From contig MEMA01000015.1 of assembly GCA_001767835.1 (NCBI GenBank), positions 1-64,000 of the forward strand: a stretch of 64,000 bases of DNA, written 5' to 3'. Every line of letters begins with the position of its first letter. Within the stretch, counting starts at the first letter, position 1. This DNA is from Alphaproteobacteria bacterium GWC2_42_16. Lineage in GTDB: Bacteria > Pseudomonadota > Alphaproteobacteria > UBA9655. The notes under the pieces are model-generated. The model searched no databases. It was not told where the DNA came from and saw only the letters and a program-made list of their open reading frames with translations. The position numbers were made by a program, and so were the translations under genes. Below, piece by piece: positions 20,522 through 29,714 of this stretch.

Positions 20522-22348
20522 ATGACAGAAAAGACCTCATTCGTAGGAGCTTCTTCTCACGAAACAGAAGACTTTGCCATTTTATTAGAAGAATCATTTG
20601 GTAAAGAAAGTAGCCTCGAAGGCCGCGTCATCAACGGCAAAGTTATTGGAATAGAAAAGGACGTCGTTATCATTGATGTGGGCTTGAAATCAGAAGGCCG
20701 CGTTCCCTTAAAAGAATTCTCAGTGGCAGGAGCTGATCCCAACTTAAAGGTTGGGGATGTGGTTGAAGTTTACCTCGAGCGTCTTGAAGATCGAAATGGC
20801 GAAACAGTTCTAAGTTACGAAAAGGCGCGTCGTGAAGCGGCATGGAAAATTCTTGAAAAATCCCATGAAAAGAATGAACAAGTTGAAGGTGTTATTTTTG
20901 GTCGAGTAAAAGGTGGATTCACCGTTGATTTAAAGGGCGTTGTGGCTTTCTTACCTGGAAGCCAAGTGGATATTCGTCCCGTACGCGATGTATCTCCTCT
21001 CATTGGAGTTGCCCAACCTTTTCAAATTTTAAAAATGGATCGTACCCGCGGCAATATCGTTGTCTCACGTCGAGCTATCCTCGAAGAAACCAGGGCTGAA
21101 GCCAGAAGTGAGCTTGTCTCTCGATTGGAAGAGGGACAAATCCTTGAAGGAGTTGTTAAGAACATTACGGATTATGGAGCCTTTATAGACTTAGGGGGTG
21201 TGGATGGGCTTCTCCATGTCACGGATATCGCATGGCATCGTGTTAACCATCCTTCCGAAGTCTTGACAGTAGGACAACCTATCCGTGTTCAAATTATTCG
21301 CTTTAATCCTGAAAACCAACGTATTTCACTTGGAATGAAGCAACTCGAAAGCGATCCTTGGACGGGAGCTGAAGTCAAATACAAAATAGGCACTAAGGTG
21401 AAAGGAACTGTAACAAACATCACAGATTACGGTGCCTTTATCGAGTTAGAGCCAGGCGTTGAAGGCCTTGTCCATGTGACGGAAATGAGTTGGACAAAAA
21501 AGAACGTTCCTCCTGGGAAAATAGTTTCCACTAGTCAAGAAGTCGAAGTGGTTGTCCTGGATGTGGATGCCTCAAAGAGAAGGATTAGCTTGGGTATGAA
21601 GCAGTGTATTCCGAATCCTTGGGCTGCTTTACAAGAAAAATACACCGTTGGATCTGAGGTCGAGGGTAATGTGAAGAATATCACAGAGTTCGGCCTTTTC
21701 GTTGGATTAACGGACGATATCGATGGCATGGTTCATATGTCGGATATTTCTTGGGATAAATCAGGAGAAGAAGCGATTAAAGACTATAAGAAGGGAATGA
21801 AAGTTCGGGCAAGGGTTCTTGATATTGATTCTGAGAAAGAACGTGTTAGCCTTGGAATCAAGCAGATTTCTGGTGATCCCTTTGAAGAATCCGTTTCAAA
21901 TCTCAAGAAAGGCTCAACTGTGACATGCGAAGTTACAGCTGTGCTCGAAACAGGTATGGAAGTAACGCTTGCAGGAGGAGTTTCTGGTTTTATTCGCAAG
22001 AATGAGCTTTCGCGTGATAGAGCTGAACAACGTTCCGATCGCTTTGCAGTGGGTGAAAAAGTCGATGCAAAAGTCACGCAGATTGACCGTGCTAATCGCA
22101 AAATCACCCTTTCTATTAAAGCACGTGAGGTGGATGAAGAACGCCAAGCCATGGCTGAATATGGCTCAACAGACAGCGGCGCACTCCTTGGCGATATCTT
22201 AGGGGCTGCCTTAGAGCAAGTTAAGGAAAAACCCCAGGCCAAAAAGCAAAAGAAGGAAACAAAGACAGCGTCTGAAAAAAAAGTTTCTACAGTTAAGAAG
22301 GAAGCATCTGTAAAAAAACCCGCTAAGAAAAAAGCTTCTAAAAAGTAA
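20522..22348 (+). CDS. rpsA: 30S ribosomal protein S1
   Basis: Multiple S1 repeats ('GVVKNITDYGAFIDLGGVDGLLHVTDIAW'), Lys-rich tail. Confidence 0.97.
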   Translation: MTEKTSFVGASSHETEDFAILLEESFGKESSLEGRVINGKVIGIEKDVVIIDVGLKSEGRVPLKEFSVAGADPNLKVGDVVEVYLERLEDRNGETVLSYEKARREAAWKILEKSHEKNEQVEGVIFGRVKGGFTVDLKGVVAFLPGSQVDIRPVRDVSPLIGVAQPFQILKMDRTRGNIVVSRRAILEETRAEARSELVSRLEEGQILEGVVKNITDYGAFIDLGGVDGLLHVTDIAWHRVNHPSEVLTVGQPIRVQIIRFNPENQRISLGMKQLESDPWTGAEVKYKIGTKVKGTVTNITDYGAFIELEPGVEGLVHVTEMSWTKKNVPPGKIVSTSQEVEVVVLDVDASKRRISLGMKQCIPNPWAALQEKYTVGSEVEGNVKNITEFGLFVGLTDDIDGMVHMSDISWDKSGEEAIKDYKKGMKVRARVLDIDSEKERVSLGIKQISGDPFEESVSNLKKGSTVTCEVTAVLETGMEVTLAGGVSGFIRKNELSRDRAEQRSDRFAVGEKVDAKVTQIDRANRKITLSIKAREVDEERQAMAEYGSTDSGALLGDILGAALEQVKEKPQAKKQKKETKTASEKKVSTVKKEASVKKPAKKKASKK

Positions 22349-22370
22349 TCTCGCTTTTTAGAATCCAACA

Positions 22371-22397
22371 AAAAGGGAGCGTTGAGCTCCCTTTTTT
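22371..22397. terminator. Bidirectional rho-independent terminator
   Basis: AAAAGGGAGC-GTTGA-GCTCCCTTTTTT between convergent genes. Confidence 0.85.
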
Positions 22398-22404
22398 ATT
22401 GAGC

Positions 22405-25400
22405 TCATTCCGCATCATCGCTAAACTGAAAGAGATTGCGAATAAAGCCTGGGGCTAAAGCAGAAAGGGGGTTAAGGGATACATCGGGGCTGTCAAATGA
22501 TCCTTTAACTGTATAGGAAATCGCGAACATGCCTTGTCCATCGCCACCATTAAGGAGTGAACCTATAATGGGGATATTGCTTAAAATTGAGTTTAAAAAG
22601 CGAGCAGGAATCACATTTCCTTTCAAAGAGAAAAGGCGGTTTTTTCTGTCAAGTTTTCCATCAACCGTAAAGCCAAGGGCTATGCTTTTGCCCACTCCTT
22701 TGTGAATGTTTACAAACTCATCACCAAATTCAAATTGGCATTCGAATCGTTCCAAGGAAATCGCTTGATCTCCTGAGAGAAGGTTGGAGATCCCCATAGG
22801 TGAAAGAAGGCCTGCAAATTGAGCTAAAAGGGGAACTTCCAAGGCATCAAATTCCTTCATTTTAAAGACGCCAGTGAAAGGACCTTGGTTTTTCCTTTGT
22901 GCCTTAATGGTAATATAGCCTCCCCGGATGTTCTGATAAACGTCAAGGTTTTTGAGGAAAACGCCTGCGTCATTGGCGCGCACTTCGAGGGTTTGTATGC
23001 CATTTTGTGGGGGGAGAAGGTCAAATGAAATGCCCCCTGAAACTTGAGCCATATGTCCTTTGTTTGCAGTTCCTTGTCCTGCTTGGGCGGTGAAATGGAC
23101 TTCCTTCCAATAGGTATCGTCCTCCTGAATAAAGAGATCAGCCGCACCATTAACATTATTAAAAATCTTGTCTTGCCCTAGTCTCAAGGTTTCGACATCT
23201 GCTGAAAGTTTAAGGGTAGTTGGAGGATGGTCTTGTTTTTTTGTGTCGTCTTTTAAAAGTTCAAGAATCTTTTCTAGATTGAGACTCTGCCCTTTGAAGT
23301 CAATTTTATAGGCATCTTTTGATGGGGTCTCGATGGTGATTCGGGTTTGTGTAAAGGGACCTTTGAACTCGGAAAGATGGATTTTATTCCATCCCTTGTT
23401 CTCGTTGAAAAAAACCTGGCCAGCAAAGGAGTAAGCGGGAGTTGTAAATTTCACATCATCCAAGCGAGTCAACGCTTCATTTTCAATGCCAAGGGAAAGA
23501 GAAAGGGAGCTTGTTTCTCCTGGGTTTTTTTGCCAATCTAAAAGGTTGAAAGAAAGAGTAGAGGGTGTTGTGTCCAGATCAAGGAGGATGGCATTTTCCC
23601 CCTCTTTTGTTCTGAGATAAGTGACCGTTGTTGGCACAGGGCCGTGGGCGTAGTCACTGAGATCAAATCCAAATTGCTTAAAGTCATCGAAAGAAGGAAC
23701 GGCTGAGATTTTAATCTGAATCTCATTAGGGTTTTGTCCCTTAAAATCATGGGAATAAAGAAGGGTTGACGGAAGTTTGTTTATAAGCCCTTTTCCTGTG
23801 ATTTCCAACTGATCTTGTGTCATATCGAGGGAAAGGTTTCCTTTGTTAAGTTGAGCGGAAAGTGTATCTGTGATTTTTCTCTCAAGGGAAACGTGATCAA
23901 AAGTTCCTATCCCCGTCATTTTTACATCTTTAAATCTAAGATCATTAATGAGGGGAAAATTCATTTTAAGATGAACACTTCCTTCACCTTTTGCTTTATT
24001 GGGATCCAAACCACCGTAAGAGGCATATTCTAAAGGCTTATGATCAATGATACTTAAAAGGCTCGAAAGGGGACCATGGGTTTCTAAGTCGAGGCTTAAG
24101 GCTTCCTTCCCTGTATCCAAACCCGAGATTTGAACACGACCTTTTTTAACTTCAAACACATCAACAGTTCCTGAAAAGATGTTGATATCAAATCCTTTTT
24201 GATCGAAGGTTCCTTGTACGGATACATTTTGAGCGGGGGGCAAGCCTTCAAGGTAGTTGATTTCCGCTCTTTCTCCTTCGAGGGATCCCTTGAATTCATC
24301 TAAGGTAAACTCTTCCTTTTCGGAATGTCCTTTCAGGGAAAAGCCAACTTGGGTGAGAATCCCTTTGTGAAGGTGCTTTGTCAGCCATTCTCTTGCATTG
24401 ATGGCAAATTTCTGGGGCCAGATGGCATCAAAGTGATCAAGAAGTAAATCTTCCATCTGTCCTTGTAGAGTTAAGGATTCCATGGAACCGAAAAAATTTG
24501 TGAGAATGAAAGGAGATTGAGACTTTATGTCCCCAATGAGATGGGTTTTCATGCTGTCAGAGATTAAAGAGATTTCTTTCAATGTAAATTTCTTAGGAGT
24601 TAAGGAAAAGATGAGAGTGCCCTTCTGAAGGGGAAGAGGGTTGAGCTTAGCTAAAGAAAGATCCAGAAAACCCTTTCCCAGGTTCACATCACACTCCCCT
24701 TCGATAATTTCAAAAGTTTCAGGATTAAAGGCCAAGCTAACCTTCCCATCAAGGGGAAGGTCCCAGCATTGAAGGAAATTTAGGAGCCCATCCAGGGCTG
24801 TCAGCTCGGATTTTGAAGGGCATAAGGGAAGGTCTTTGCTTTCAAACAACTTATTGAAGGAAATATGCTTGAAGTTCAATGATGCATCGAGACGTGAAGA
24901 TCCAAGGCGATGGTTAAGGCTAAAGGTTAAGGATCCCCCATTTCGCTGCGGCTTTAACTTAAGAGAAATAGAAAATCCTTTGTTTTGTCTTTTTAAGGTA
25001 AAGGTCGTCTTAGGAAGATCCCAAGCCTTCTTCTGTTGAGCATCAGTCAGGCGAACATGCGCATTAATAACGCTTATTTGGCTTAGCTCATTAAGCTTTC
25101 CGAGGTTAGAATTTGCTTCTCCCATGGCAAGGAGAGGAAGAATATCTTGCAGTAAAAATTCTCGCTCCGCAGGTCCTTCTCCAAGACCAAGGGAAAATTG
25201 GCCATTTTCTTCGCGTTCCAGTTCAATATAAGGATGATAAAAACGCACTTGCTTTAAGGAAAAGTGCCCTCCAAGAAGGTCTAAAAGATTCAAAGAAATT
25301 CCCACATTATCGATTTTAAGCCATTCGGGACGATCGCCTTTTTGTAGTGTGAGCTCAACAAGCTCAATTTCGAAAGGTCTGAGCCAGTCTTTCCAAACAA

Positions 25401-25641
25401 GTTGGGTGTGTGAGACTTGGCCTTGAATGCCGGCTTGAGCGAAATTGAGGTTGGCGTTAATTTCTGGTGTTAATGTATCCAGGTTTATGGGGCTAAAAGA
25501 AAGACGTGCCATCAAAAGGAAAATCAACAAAAGAAAAAAGGATAAAAGAGCTCCAAAAACATAAGCTGTAATGCGGACGGGCTTATAAGAAAAAAAGCCT
25601 TTCTTTGAAAGAAAGGTTAAAATAAAATGAACTTTATTCAC
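22405..25641 (-). CDS. AsmA-like C-terminal region / DUF3971 (YhdP-like) membrane protein
   Basis: N-term TM, very long beta-rich protein, 'NVNGAADLFIQEDDTYWKEVHFTAQAGQ', C-term 'IPIIGSLLNGGDGQGMFAISYTVKGSFDSPDVSLNPLSALAPGFIRNLF'. Confidence 0.85.
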   Translation of the reverse strand: MNKVHFILTFLSKKGFFSYKPVRITAYVFGALLSFFLLLIFLLMARLSFSPINLDTLTPEINANLNFAQAGIQGQVSHTQLVWKDWLRPFEIELVELTLQKGDRPEWLKIDNVGISLNLLDLLGGHFSLKQVRFYHPYIELEREENGQFSLGLGEGPAEREFLLQDILPLLAMGEANSNLGKLNELSQISVINAHVRLTDAQQKKAWDLPKTTFTLKRQNKGFSISLKLKPQRNGGSLTFSLNHRLGSSRLDASLNFKHISFNKLFESKDLPLCPSKSELTALDGLLNFLQCWDLPLDGKVSLAFNPETFEIIEGECDVNLGKGFLDLSLAKLNPLPLQKGTLIFSLTPKKFTLKEISLISDSMKTHLIGDIKSQSPFILTNFFGSMESLTLQGQMEDLLLDHFDAIWPQKFAINAREWLTKHLHKGILTQVGFSLKGHSEKEEFTLDEFKGSLEGERAEINYLEGLPPAQNVSVQGTFDQKGFDINIFSGTVDVFEVKKGRVQISGLDTGKEALSLDLETHGPLSSLLSIIDHKPLEYASYGGLDPNKAKGEGSVHLKMNFPLINDLRFKDVKMTGIGTFDHVSLERKITDTLSAQLNKGNLSLDMTQDQLEITGKGLINKLPSTLLYSHDFKGQNPNEIQIKISAVPSFDDFKQFGFDLSDYAHGPVPTTVTYLRTKEGENAILLDLDTTPSTLSFNLLDWQKNPGETSSLSLSLGIENEALTRLDDVKFTTPAYSFAGQVFFNENKGWNKIHLSEFKGPFTQTRITIETPSKDAYKIDFKGQSLNLEKILELLKDDTKKQDHPPTTLKLSADVETLRLGQDKIFNNVNGAADLFIQEDDTYWKEVHFTAQAGQGTANKGHMAQVSGGISFDLLPPQNGIQTLEVRANDAGVFLKNLDVYQNIRGGYITIKAQRKNQGPFTGVFKMKEFDALEVPLLAQFAGLLSPMGISNLLSGDQAISLERFECQFEFGDEFVNIHKGVGKSIALGFTVDGKLDRKNRLFSLKGNVIPARFLNSILSNIPIIGSLLNGGDGQGMFAISYTVKGSFDSPDVSLNPLSALAPGFIRNLFQFSDDAE

Positions 25642-25978
25642 TGAGATTCCACCAAAACATCATAGACGTTTATATATAAGTTAACTGTTGATGCCAAGAC
25701 CCTCGATTTTTTTCTTCCCACGGAGGGTAGAGAGCGGGCGATCAAAGCTAATTTTCTAAGCAAAAAAATCATTATCTACTTTATCCCAAAGCTGCCATAT
25801 CTGGTTGTACTCAAGAAATATGCTCATTTGTGTGATAATAAACCATATTCTGAAGAAAAAAATACAATTATTATTGAAATGTTTAAAGGGAAAAGATATT
25901 TTCTTTGGATTGTGTAAGCGGTTTATTCTTTAGCGTAATCCCAGTAGAATCCAAATTATAGAAGGGAATCGAGGAGTT

Positions 25979-26716
25979 ATGTTAAAGAAAGTTCGTTTGA
26001 TATGTGGTATCTTTTTTATCTTAACTCCTATTTCTGGAGTGGTATTTGCTGCTGGACAAGGTATGCACGTATTGCTTGCAGAGAGCTGGATGAAAGCATA
26101 AGATTGGAAGTATACTTCTGTGCAAAAACAGGCTTTTATAAAAGGTACCCTTTTCCCAGATATTCGATACTTAGGTGTTTTAAAAAGAGAAGACACTCAT
26201 GAAAAAAATCTAACAAAACAAGATATTTGCAAACAAAAAGAAAACCCTTTTGAAGCCGGGAGAAAATTGCATGGTTGGGTGGATGAGCTCCGCGAAAAAT
26301 TCGCGGAGGAATGGAAAATTTATGAACGGCTCCCAAAGTCAGTTTATACACATCGCGCGACTTTCTTAAAGGTTCTTGAAGATGAAATAATCTGGAGTAA
26401 ACTTGATGTATCTTCAATTATAGAAGCTTTGAGAAGTATTGAATCTGAAGAAGAAAAGTTTAAGGTAAAAGTTAGTGCTTTAAAGCAATGGCATTCTCTT
26501 TTGTCAGGATACTTTAAAACGCCTCCAGCTCAAACGCTTTCTACCCTTTCACAAGATGAGAAAGGATTTTTCAGCATCCCTAAAGAAGAAGTGGCCCAAT
26601 GGAGTAAGCTTATCCCTGAGTTTAAAGGTAACAAAGAAATCCGCCATTACGTTAGTGATCTTCTGATCTACTTCGATGAAATCTTTGCGTCCGAGAACTG
26701 TAAAGAAATGAGTTAA
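25979..26716 (+). pseudogene. Secreted hypothetical protein interrupted by in-frame TAA (26099-26101)
   Basis: Signal peptide MLKKVRLICGIFFILTPISGVVFA... HVLLAESWMKA*DWKYTSVQKQAFIKGTLFPDIRYLGVL...; both parts in the same reading frame. Confidence 0.7.
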
Positions 26717-26854
26717 ACAGAAAAATGTTACTCTGGGCCAAGCCCATTGCTTCTAAGGTTTCAGAGTGTCGGCAAAGGCCAATAACATGGTAAAAATTTC
26801 CTCTAAAATGCTGATATAAACCTAAACGTACCTCACCCATATCCAAACTCTCCT

Positions 26855-27802
26855 TCACATATGTGCTTCAATCAAAGATTTCACAACTGCTGTCCAGGCA
26901 CGGCCAATATTCTCTAAGTTATACCCTCCCCCGCCTAAGGCGAGGAGGCGTCCTTGGGAATATGTATCGGCTAGCTTACAAAGTTGGGCGGCTGCATGGC
27001 CGTGAGGCCGATCACTGTAATAAAGAGAAGCAAGAGGATCTCCCGCCAAGCTATCAGCTCCACATTGAAAAATAATAAAGTCAGGATCCTCCCTTTTAAT
27101 AAGATCTTCAATCTGAGGCCATACCTCAAAAAAATCCTCATCTCCCGCTCCAGCTGGTAAGGGAAAGTTTCGCTTTTTCCCCTTCCCTTTTCCGAGCCCC
27201 TCTTCATAAGAATCGCCTGTCCCTGGGAAAATATCCATTTCATGGATGTCGGCAAAAATAAGGTTTGGATCCTCTTCGAAAGCATAAAAGACACCATCTC
27301 CGTGATGAACATCAATGTCAACGTAAGCGATCTTTTTCACGCCATATTTTTTGCGTAAGCTATGGATGGCAATGGCACAATCATTAAATACACAAAAGCC
27401 AGACGTTCCCTCAGGTTTGGCATGGTGAAGCCCTGCAATAGGGATAAAAGCTCGTTTAAGTGTACCCTGCATAATTTGATCAACGGCCTCTAATACCGTT
27501 CCAACAACATAAGCTGATGCCTCATAGATTCCAGGGACAACCGGCGTGTCTCCATAATCAAGGAAACCTCTTCCTTCTTTCGATTTTCTTTTGATCCATT
27601 GGATGTATGCAAGAGTATGAAACCGTTTTATTTCCTCCTCACTAGCCATCCGTCCCGTGAGAAGGTGAACCTTTTGGTCAAGGTGATGGTGACGAAAGGC
27701 TTTAGCAAATGCATCAAACCGATCATTATTAAAGGGATGGATTGGGCCAAAACCATACCGCGCGAGCTGGGGATCAAGATAAACGCCAACTTTTAAAAAC
27801 AT
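26855..27802 (-). CDS. Histone deacetylase-family (acetoin utilisation/acetylpolyamine deacetylase-like) hydrolase
   Basis: 'YVDIDVHHGDGVFYAFEEDPN', 'FQCGADSLAGDPLA', 'LALGGGGYN'. Confidence 0.92.
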   Translation of the reverse strand: MFLKVGVYLDPQLARYGFGPIHPFNNDRFDAFAKAFRHHHLDQKVHLLTGRMASEEEIKRFHTLAYIQWIKRKSKEGRGFLDYGDTPVVPGIYEASAYVVGTVLEAVDQIMQGTLKRAFIPIAGLHHAKPEGTSGFCVFNDCAIAIHSLRKKYGVKKIAYVDIDVHHGDGVFYAFEEDPNLIFADIHEMDIFPGTGDSYEEGLGKGKGKKRNFPLPAGAGDEDFFEVWPQIEDLIKREDPDFIIFQCGADSLAGDPLASLYYSDRPHGHAAAQLCKLADTYSQGRLLALGGGGYNLENIGRAWTAVVKSLIEAHM

Positions 27803-28428
27803 AGCTTGACGCCAAAGATGATTAGAATTCCTCCTGTGGTACGTTCAATCCAATGACTCACAGCATTAAATTTTTCTCGTGCGTGTTTTCCGGATAAACA
27901 AAAAGCTATAAAACTAAACCATGCCAGCGTTCCCACAAAAATAATTACGCCATACGTGAACATAATAAGAAGAGGTGTCTTGGGGCTGAGCACAACAGAA
28001 AAAAGACTGATAAAGAACAACATACATTTGGGATTGAGAGCATTTGTTAAAAATCCAGACCAAAGAGCAGTGCTGCCTGAAATGTCGTGACGGTGGTGAA
28101 TGTTACCTAACGCTAACGTCGTTTTTCTGCTAGCCCTAAGGCCCTTATACCCAATGTAAATGAGATAGCCTGCTCCTAAATATTTAACACCAATCAAAGT
28201 CCAGGGATTCTTCGCAATTACCAAGCCGAGGCCTAAAAGCGTGTAAGATACGTGGACAAGAATTCCTAGGGCAATACCAAGGGCTGTAAAAAGTCCTGTT
28301 TTCCGGGAATAAATTAAGCTATTCCTTACAACAATGGCAAAGTCCGGCCCTGGGCTTATAAGGGCGATCATAACGAGACCCACTAAACTAAGAATTGAGG
28401 AGAGATACTGAAAGATAAGAGATTCCAT
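27793..28428 (-). CDS. LysE/RhtB-family exporter
   Basis: 'ALISPGPDFAIVVRNSLIYSRKTGLFTALGIALG'; TM segments. Confidence 0.92.
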   Translation of the reverse strand: MESLIFQYLSSILSLVGLVMIALISPGPDFAIVVRNSLIYSRKTGLFTALGIALGILVHVSYTLLGLGLVIAKNPWTLIGVKYLGAGYLIYIGYKGLRASRKTTLALGNIHHRHDISGSTALWSGFLTNALNPKCMLFFISLFSVVLSPKTPLLIMFTYGVIIFVGTLAWFSFIAFCLSGKHAREKFNAVSHWIERTTGGILIIFGVKLCF

Positions 28429-28470
28429 GAATATTCCTACTTCAAATTTTCGTGTGACTCATTCTAGGCT

Positions 28471-29253
28471 TTAAACTTTTAACGTTCCTTCTAGAATGGT
28501 CACAGCGTGGCCCTTTAAGTGAACGCGATCTCCAATAATCTGTACGCCTAAACTTCCCCCACGAGGAGAGGCTTGATAAGCAAAAAACTCGGATTTCCCT
28601 AATTTTTTTTGCCAGTAGTCGGGAAGTTTACAATGAGCGGATCCACAAACGGGATCTTCATTAATTCCTATCTTTGGTGCAAACATCCGAGAAACAAAAT
28701 CATAAGGAGTGTTTCCTTTTGCAGTGACAAGAAGAGCGCGACAATCAATTTCTTTAACCTTTGCAAAGTCAAGAGTGAGCTTTCGAACAAGGTTTTCATC
28801 ACTGAGTTCAACAATGACATCGTCATAGGCTTGAACTGCCTGGACGAACCCTGTATCAAACAAATCTTTAAAGAGGTCAGAGGGTAGCCTCTCCCCGGTT
28901 TTCTGCAGAGGAAAATCTAAAATGATCTCACTTTTTTCCTTCTTTACAAACAAGGAGCCAGAAAGAGAGTCAAAAGAAATCTTATTTCCCTTTACGATCC
29001 CTTCTTGAAAGAGAATATGAGCAGAAGCTAAAGTCGCATGGCCACAGAGTTTTACTTCTACCTCGGGGGTAAACCAACGAATATGGAAATAATCAGCTCC
29101 AAGAGACTTTACGAAAGCAGTTTCAGAAAGATTAATTTCTGTTGCAATTTTTTGACATTTTTCATCTGAAGGAAATTCGTCCACGATTGTAACCGCTGCA
29201 GGATTTCCCGCAAAAGGTTTATCTGTAAATGCGTCAACTATCCAGATCTTCAT
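28471..29253 (-). CDS. PhzF-family isomerase
   Basis: 'VDAFTDKPFAGNPAAVTI', 'EINLSETAFV', 'CGHATLASA', 'DPVCGSAHC'. Confidence 0.93.
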   Translation of the reverse strand: MKIWIVDAFTDKPFAGNPAAVTIVDEFPSDEKCQKIATEINLSETAFVKSLGADYFHIRWFTPEVEVKLCGHATLASAHILFQEGIVKGNKISFDSLSGSLFVKKEKSEIILDFPLQKTGERLPSDLFKDLFDTGFVQAVQAYDDVIVELSDENLVRKLTLDFAKVKEIDCRALLVTAKGNTPYDFVSRMFAPKIGINEDPVCGSAHCKLPDYWQKKLGKSEFFAYQASPRGGSLGVQIIGDRVHLKGHAVTILEGTLKV

Positions 29254-29714
29254 GGCATATCTCCATACCCAAACTCTCCATAAGCTTTTCCTTTCATATA
29301 TTGTTCTATTCCAAATTTTACCACAGGGATAATAGGATCTGGCAGGTGATTGATGTCAAACCACTCCATGGCATCATGGAGATGAGGCTCTTTGTTAAAA
29401 GGCTCGCCCTCAAATTCTTGAACAACAAAAAATAAGCTTATGTCTTTCCAAGTTAACTCCGGATTTTTAAAATGAGGAATCTTTGTTGCCACCACTGTTT
29501 CAAGAAAGGGATTGGTTCGAAGTCCAATTTCTTCAAACACTTCTCTAACAATGGTTTGTTTTGGAGATTCGTTTCCCTCAATTTTCCCAGTTGGAACATG
29601 CCAATATCCAGCAAAGAATGACGCCTTTTCCACGCGGCGCAAAAGAAGTATCTTTTGATCACGGACGATTATCACGTTTGGACAGATAACAAAAGTTTGT
29701 AGGGAGTGGATCAT
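29250..29714 (-). CDS. Nudix hydrolase
   Basis: Nudix box 'GKIEGNESPKQTIVREVFEEIG'; start adjusted to MIHSLQT. Confidence 0.88.
   Translation of the reverse strand: MIHSLQTFVICPNVIIVRDQKILLLRRVEKASFFAGYWHVPTGKIEGNESPKQTIVREVFEEIGLRTNPFLETVVATKIPHFKNPELTWKDISLFFVVQEFEGEPFNKEPHLHDAMEWFDINHLPDPIIPVVKFGIEQYMKGKAYGEFGYGDMP

Noticed and set aside
21784-22371. Minus-strand ORF of 195 aa opposite rpsA
   Set aside because: Shadow ORF antisense to a highly conserved gene; no recognisable domain
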